The translations under genes and the position numbers were made by a program. A stretch of DNA of 64,000 bases from Planctomycetota bacterium. Its GTDB lineage: Bacteria > Planctomycetota > Planctomycetia > Pirellulales > Pirellulaceae. The stretch lies in the NCBI GenBank assembly GCA_026692845.1, contig JAPLNM010000047.1, positions 62,001 through 126,000 on the forward strand, written 5' to 3'. This document shows, piece after piece, positions 61,224 to 64,000 of this stretch. Below the pieces are notes generated by a model, which worked only from the letters and a program-made list of their open reading frames with translations, ran no database searches and was not told the DNA's origin. Every line of letters begins with the position of its first letter. The stretch's first letter is position 1.

Positions 61224-62156
61224 CTAGCTTTTCTTTCGCCCATACACCCGAATCACCATCCCCAATCGACTCAAGTCGATCGCTTGCAATGCCAGACTGG
61301 TCCCAAAATGGACCAATGGTAGTAACGGCCTGGCAAAACTCGGACAGCGTTTCTCGAAACTCGACTTGGGTAAACGCGACACCCATTCGATCTTCGCAAC
61401 CTCAAATCCATGCTTGCGCAGCAAACAAGAGAGACTTCGAGGACTGAAAAAATTCAAATGGGTTGGTGGACAAACAAACGGATCACGCTCCTGAAGCAAC
61501 TTGCGGGTGATACTTCCATAATTGGGTAGCGCAATCGCTAGGATCCCACCCGGCACGAGAAGCCGATGCGCCTTTTCAATCCACAAATTCACATCCAGCA
61601 CATGCTCGAGGATCTGACTCATTAAGACCACCCCAAGAGAGGATGGTTCGCAGACATACTCCTCGAACGAGGATGCCGTCGGATCCAACCCAGTCATCTG
61701 ATGGGCGATCTGCCGCTCGATAGCAGCCAACTCCAATGCTTGCACCTCAAAACCGGCTCGCTGCGCCTCGTGCGAGAAAAAACCATAGCCACAACCGACA
61801 TCCAAAAATCGATTGCTGATGCGGGCCGAACCACCCGAGCTATTCGCGAGCGATTGAATCGTCCGGACTAGGCATTTCGCATCCACCGTTGAGTTTGGGA
61901 AGCTTTTCTCGCGTTTTTGGACCGATTCGAGCGTCGGCTTGTCCTGGGCAATCTCCGCATCTCCATGCCCGAACGTCGAATAATAATCCATCAAAAAGGC
62001 TAACGAGGGCCGAGGATTCACAAAACAATATCCGCAACTCTGGCATACATCCATGCGATACTGCTGCTCGCCTACCTGCTTGGAACGCCAGGGCTTATAA
62101 GCACAAGAGCATCCAGGACAGCTTGAGTAATAGATTTGGTCTTTTTCCATCGCCAT
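61224..62156 (-). CDS. Class I SAM methyltransferase with N-terminal zinc-ribbon-like segment
   Basis: 'CPGCSCAYKPW...CQSCGYCFVNPRP', 'FLDVGCGYGFFSHEAQRAGFEVQALEL', 'QILEHVLDV'. Confidence 0.88.
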   Translation of the reverse strand: MAMEKDQIYYSSCPGCSCAYKPWRSKQVGEQQYRMDVCQSCGYCFVNPRPSLAFLMDYYSTFGHGDAEIAQDKPTLESVQKREKSFPNSTVDAKCLVRTIQSLANSSGGSARISNRFLDVGCGYGFFSHEAQRAGFEVQALELAAIERQIAHQMTGLDPTASSFEEYVCEPSSLGVVLMSQILEHVLDVNLWIEKAHRLLVPGGILAIALPNYGSITRKLLQERDPFVCPPTHLNFFSPRSLSCLLRKHGFEVAKIEWVSRLPKSSFEKRCPSFARPLLPLVHFGTSLALQAIDLSRLGMVIRVYGRKKS

Positions 62157-62290
62157 TGCGTCACTTCCCCTTGAACCACTCGTTTGGCCGATCTGTTACC
62201 ATCCGCAGGTCCTTGAATCCTAATTACTAAGCTAGCAAACCTCAACGTTTCAGCGGACTCAAACAGGCCTATCTTTATTTCGTCGCTAAT

Positions 62291-64000
62291 TTAGAGCATC
62301 TTGAGATAAACGATCAGATCAAGGGTCTCTTCCCTGGTCAATACCTGACCATTGACCTTGTCCGGAGAATGCTCTCCTGTGAGCAACTCCTCGAGCGTCG
62401 ATGTCCGACCATCATGCAAAAACTGCACTTTGCGAAACACCCCCTGGAGACTCGGAGTGTTGAAACCTTGGTAAGCATCATTAGACGATCCTAGCCCTAG
62501 ATCGTGGATCTGGTTATCGGTCCATGTCGCTCCGGAATGGCAATCCGAACAAGCTCCTTGCGGACCAAAGAAAATCTCCTTGCCCCGCGCCGCCGACTCG
62601 CGGATCGGCTCGCCGAGGTTTCGATTCGGGTTCGGCGGAGACTGAAGTGTCGACAGGTAAGCCGCAAGATCTTGTGCATCCTCCTGGGTTGGGTCAGGTC
62701 CCGACATCGTAGTTTTCAACGAATGCTCCATCGCATCGATCAATCCCTTTTGCCAACCATGCCAAGTCCACGGCCCGGTTCGATCCAGCGTATAGAGTGG
62801 CAGTACGGTCTTAAAAGTAAACGCAGTACCATCATTGAATGTATCCATGGCCACAGCATTCGAACCTCCGAGATAATGGCATGAGTGGCAACTGTACCAC
62901 TGGTCCAAACTGCGCTTCGCATCGTAAAAGATCGCTTCGCCGCGCCTGGATGCTGACGCTATTTGGCTTCCCCCTAGAAAAATCCGCCCGGCGATTTTTC
63001 GCTCCATCAAATCGATCACTTGGATGGAGTTATCTAAATAATTTGCGACATAAGCGGTCCGATCGTCGGCCGAAACCCTCAACCCCATAGGCCGCCCACC
63101 CAACTCGATCCGATCAAACCTTTCGCGATCCTTGAGCAACTCTGGATCGATATGGTCAGTGCTGCCTCGATCCAAAAACGGAAGACCTCCGATCTGATAG
63201 ATCAACAACTCGTGGGATCCCGATGCAGTTATTAGAACCTTCTGCTCATCGTGGCTTAGCGCCAATCCATGAGGATCCGCAATGGCCTTGCCTGGTGGAT
63301 CCAAGGAAATCGCTTCACGATGCGCCCCGTCGGTAAAACCGATACGCCCAAGACGACTTGCCATCACCCAGCCGAGGCGGATGTTGCGATCATTGACCGG
63401 ATTGCGACGGTAAACCATCCATGGAAAGTAAACCTCGCCGGTCGTTTTGGCCGTCTGCATGTGTCCGATGTTCAGACCTACAAATCGATCGACATGCAGC
63501 AACTTGCCCTCTTGGATCTCTACGATAGAAATGCCGCGGTCACCGCTGGTGCCTATCGCAAGGCGCGTTCCATCATTTGAAACGGCTAAAGAACGAGGCC
63601 AACGACCCACAGGGATTTTTCGAAGTACACGTCGGCTCTGAAAGTCGACCACGGCGATCGCGTCGGCATCGGTAAGACAAACATACACTTCCTCCCCATC
63701 TGCCGATAAGGCTAGACCCGTCGGCTGAAACCCAAGCTCCAGCTCGCCAGCCTGCTGAAGTTTCTCTCCGTCGACTCGCAGCCAATGCAACTTTCCGGCG
63801 TAACTTGAGGTCACCAATAGATGCCGACCATCTGGATGCAGCACGATGGAACTCGGGTACTCGCCGACGCTCATCTCATCCAAAACAATTCGATCGCTGA
63901 GTCTTACGAGAGATACCGAGTTGGACGTTTGGTTGGCTGTTGCAACCCAAGACCCGTCGAGTGCGACCACCAGATCAACCGGAGAACGATCTTGATTCGG
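62291..64000 (-). CDS. YVTN-type beta-propeller fused to di-haem cytochrome c peroxidase-like domain (5' end beyond window)
   Basis: Propeller blades 'VVDFQSRRVLRKIPVGRWPRSLAVSNDG'; haem motifs 'CHSCH' and 'CSDCH'. The frame stays open to the window edge. Confidence 0.8.
   Translation of the reverse strand, partial: PNQDRSPVDLVVALDGSWVATANQTSNSVSLVRLSDRIVLDEMSVGEYPSSIVLHPDGRHLLVTSSYAGKLHWLRVDGEKLQQAGELELGFQPTGLALSADGEEVYVCLTDADAIAVVDFQSRRVLRKIPVGRWPRSLAVSNDGTRLAIGTSGDRGISIVEIQEGKLLHVDRFVGLNIGHMQTAKTTGEVYFPWMVYRRNPVNDRNIRLGWVMASRLGRIGFTDGAHREAISLDPPGKAIADPHGLALSHDEQKVLITASGSHELLIYQIGGLPFLDRGSTDHIDPELLKDRERFDRIELGGRPMGLRVSADDRTAYVANYLDNSIQVIDLMERKIAGRIFLGGSQIASASRRGEAIFYDAKRSLDQWYSCHSCHYLGGSNAVAMDTFNDGTAFTFKTVLPLYTLDRTGPWTWHGWQKGLIDAMEHSLKTTMSGPDPTQEDAQDLAAYLSTLQSPPNPNRNLGEPIRESAARGKEIFFGPQGACSDCHSGATWTDNQIHDLGLGSSNDAYQGFNTPSLQGVFRKVQFLHDGRTSTLEELLTGEHSPDKVNGQVLTREETLDLIVYLKML

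Noticed and set aside
1-64000. CRISPR array, transposon, prophage, defence system or tRNA genes
   Set aside because: Looked for regularly spaced repeats, transposase/integrase proteins, nuclease/helicase defence modules and tRNA-like cloverleafs; none recognised by eye. A tRNAscan-SE/Infernal run would be needed to exclude small RNAs.

Overview
The window looks like a planctomycete chromosome segment (DUF1501 and DUF1549/1553 proteins, PEP-CTERM proteins, a large-extension exosortase). I found no tRNA, rRNA, CRISPR array, transposase or phage gene. Roughly 1-31.6 kb is mostly ordinary: an AsmA-like protein, uppS, purA, a POT/OPT peptide transporter pair, an RlmI-like methyltransferase, queG and several secreted proteins. 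Roughly 31.6-56.3 kb is a large exopolysaccharide/exosortase locus. It contains fcl and two tandem gmd genes on +. On - it has a Wzx-like flippase, a Wzy-like polymerase, several glycosyltransferases, a WcaF-like acetyltransferase, a CDP-3,6-dideoxyhexose set (rfbF, rfbG, rfbH, rfbE), a Wzc-type BY-kinase, and two exosortase-family genes. Each exosortase-family gene is directly followed by a large TM-anchored TPR-like protein. By eye the two exosortase/TPR pairs look paralogous; one exosortase keeps the Cys/Arg/His core, the other appears to lack the His and the Asn before the Arg. That duplicated module is the strongest candidate for something undescribed. Other leads are a coupled pseudo-sulfatase/beta-propeller pair, a CDP-tyvelose pathway with no visible paratose synthase, and an overlapping PEP-CTERM gene pair. 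All names come from motif recognition; no searches were run.
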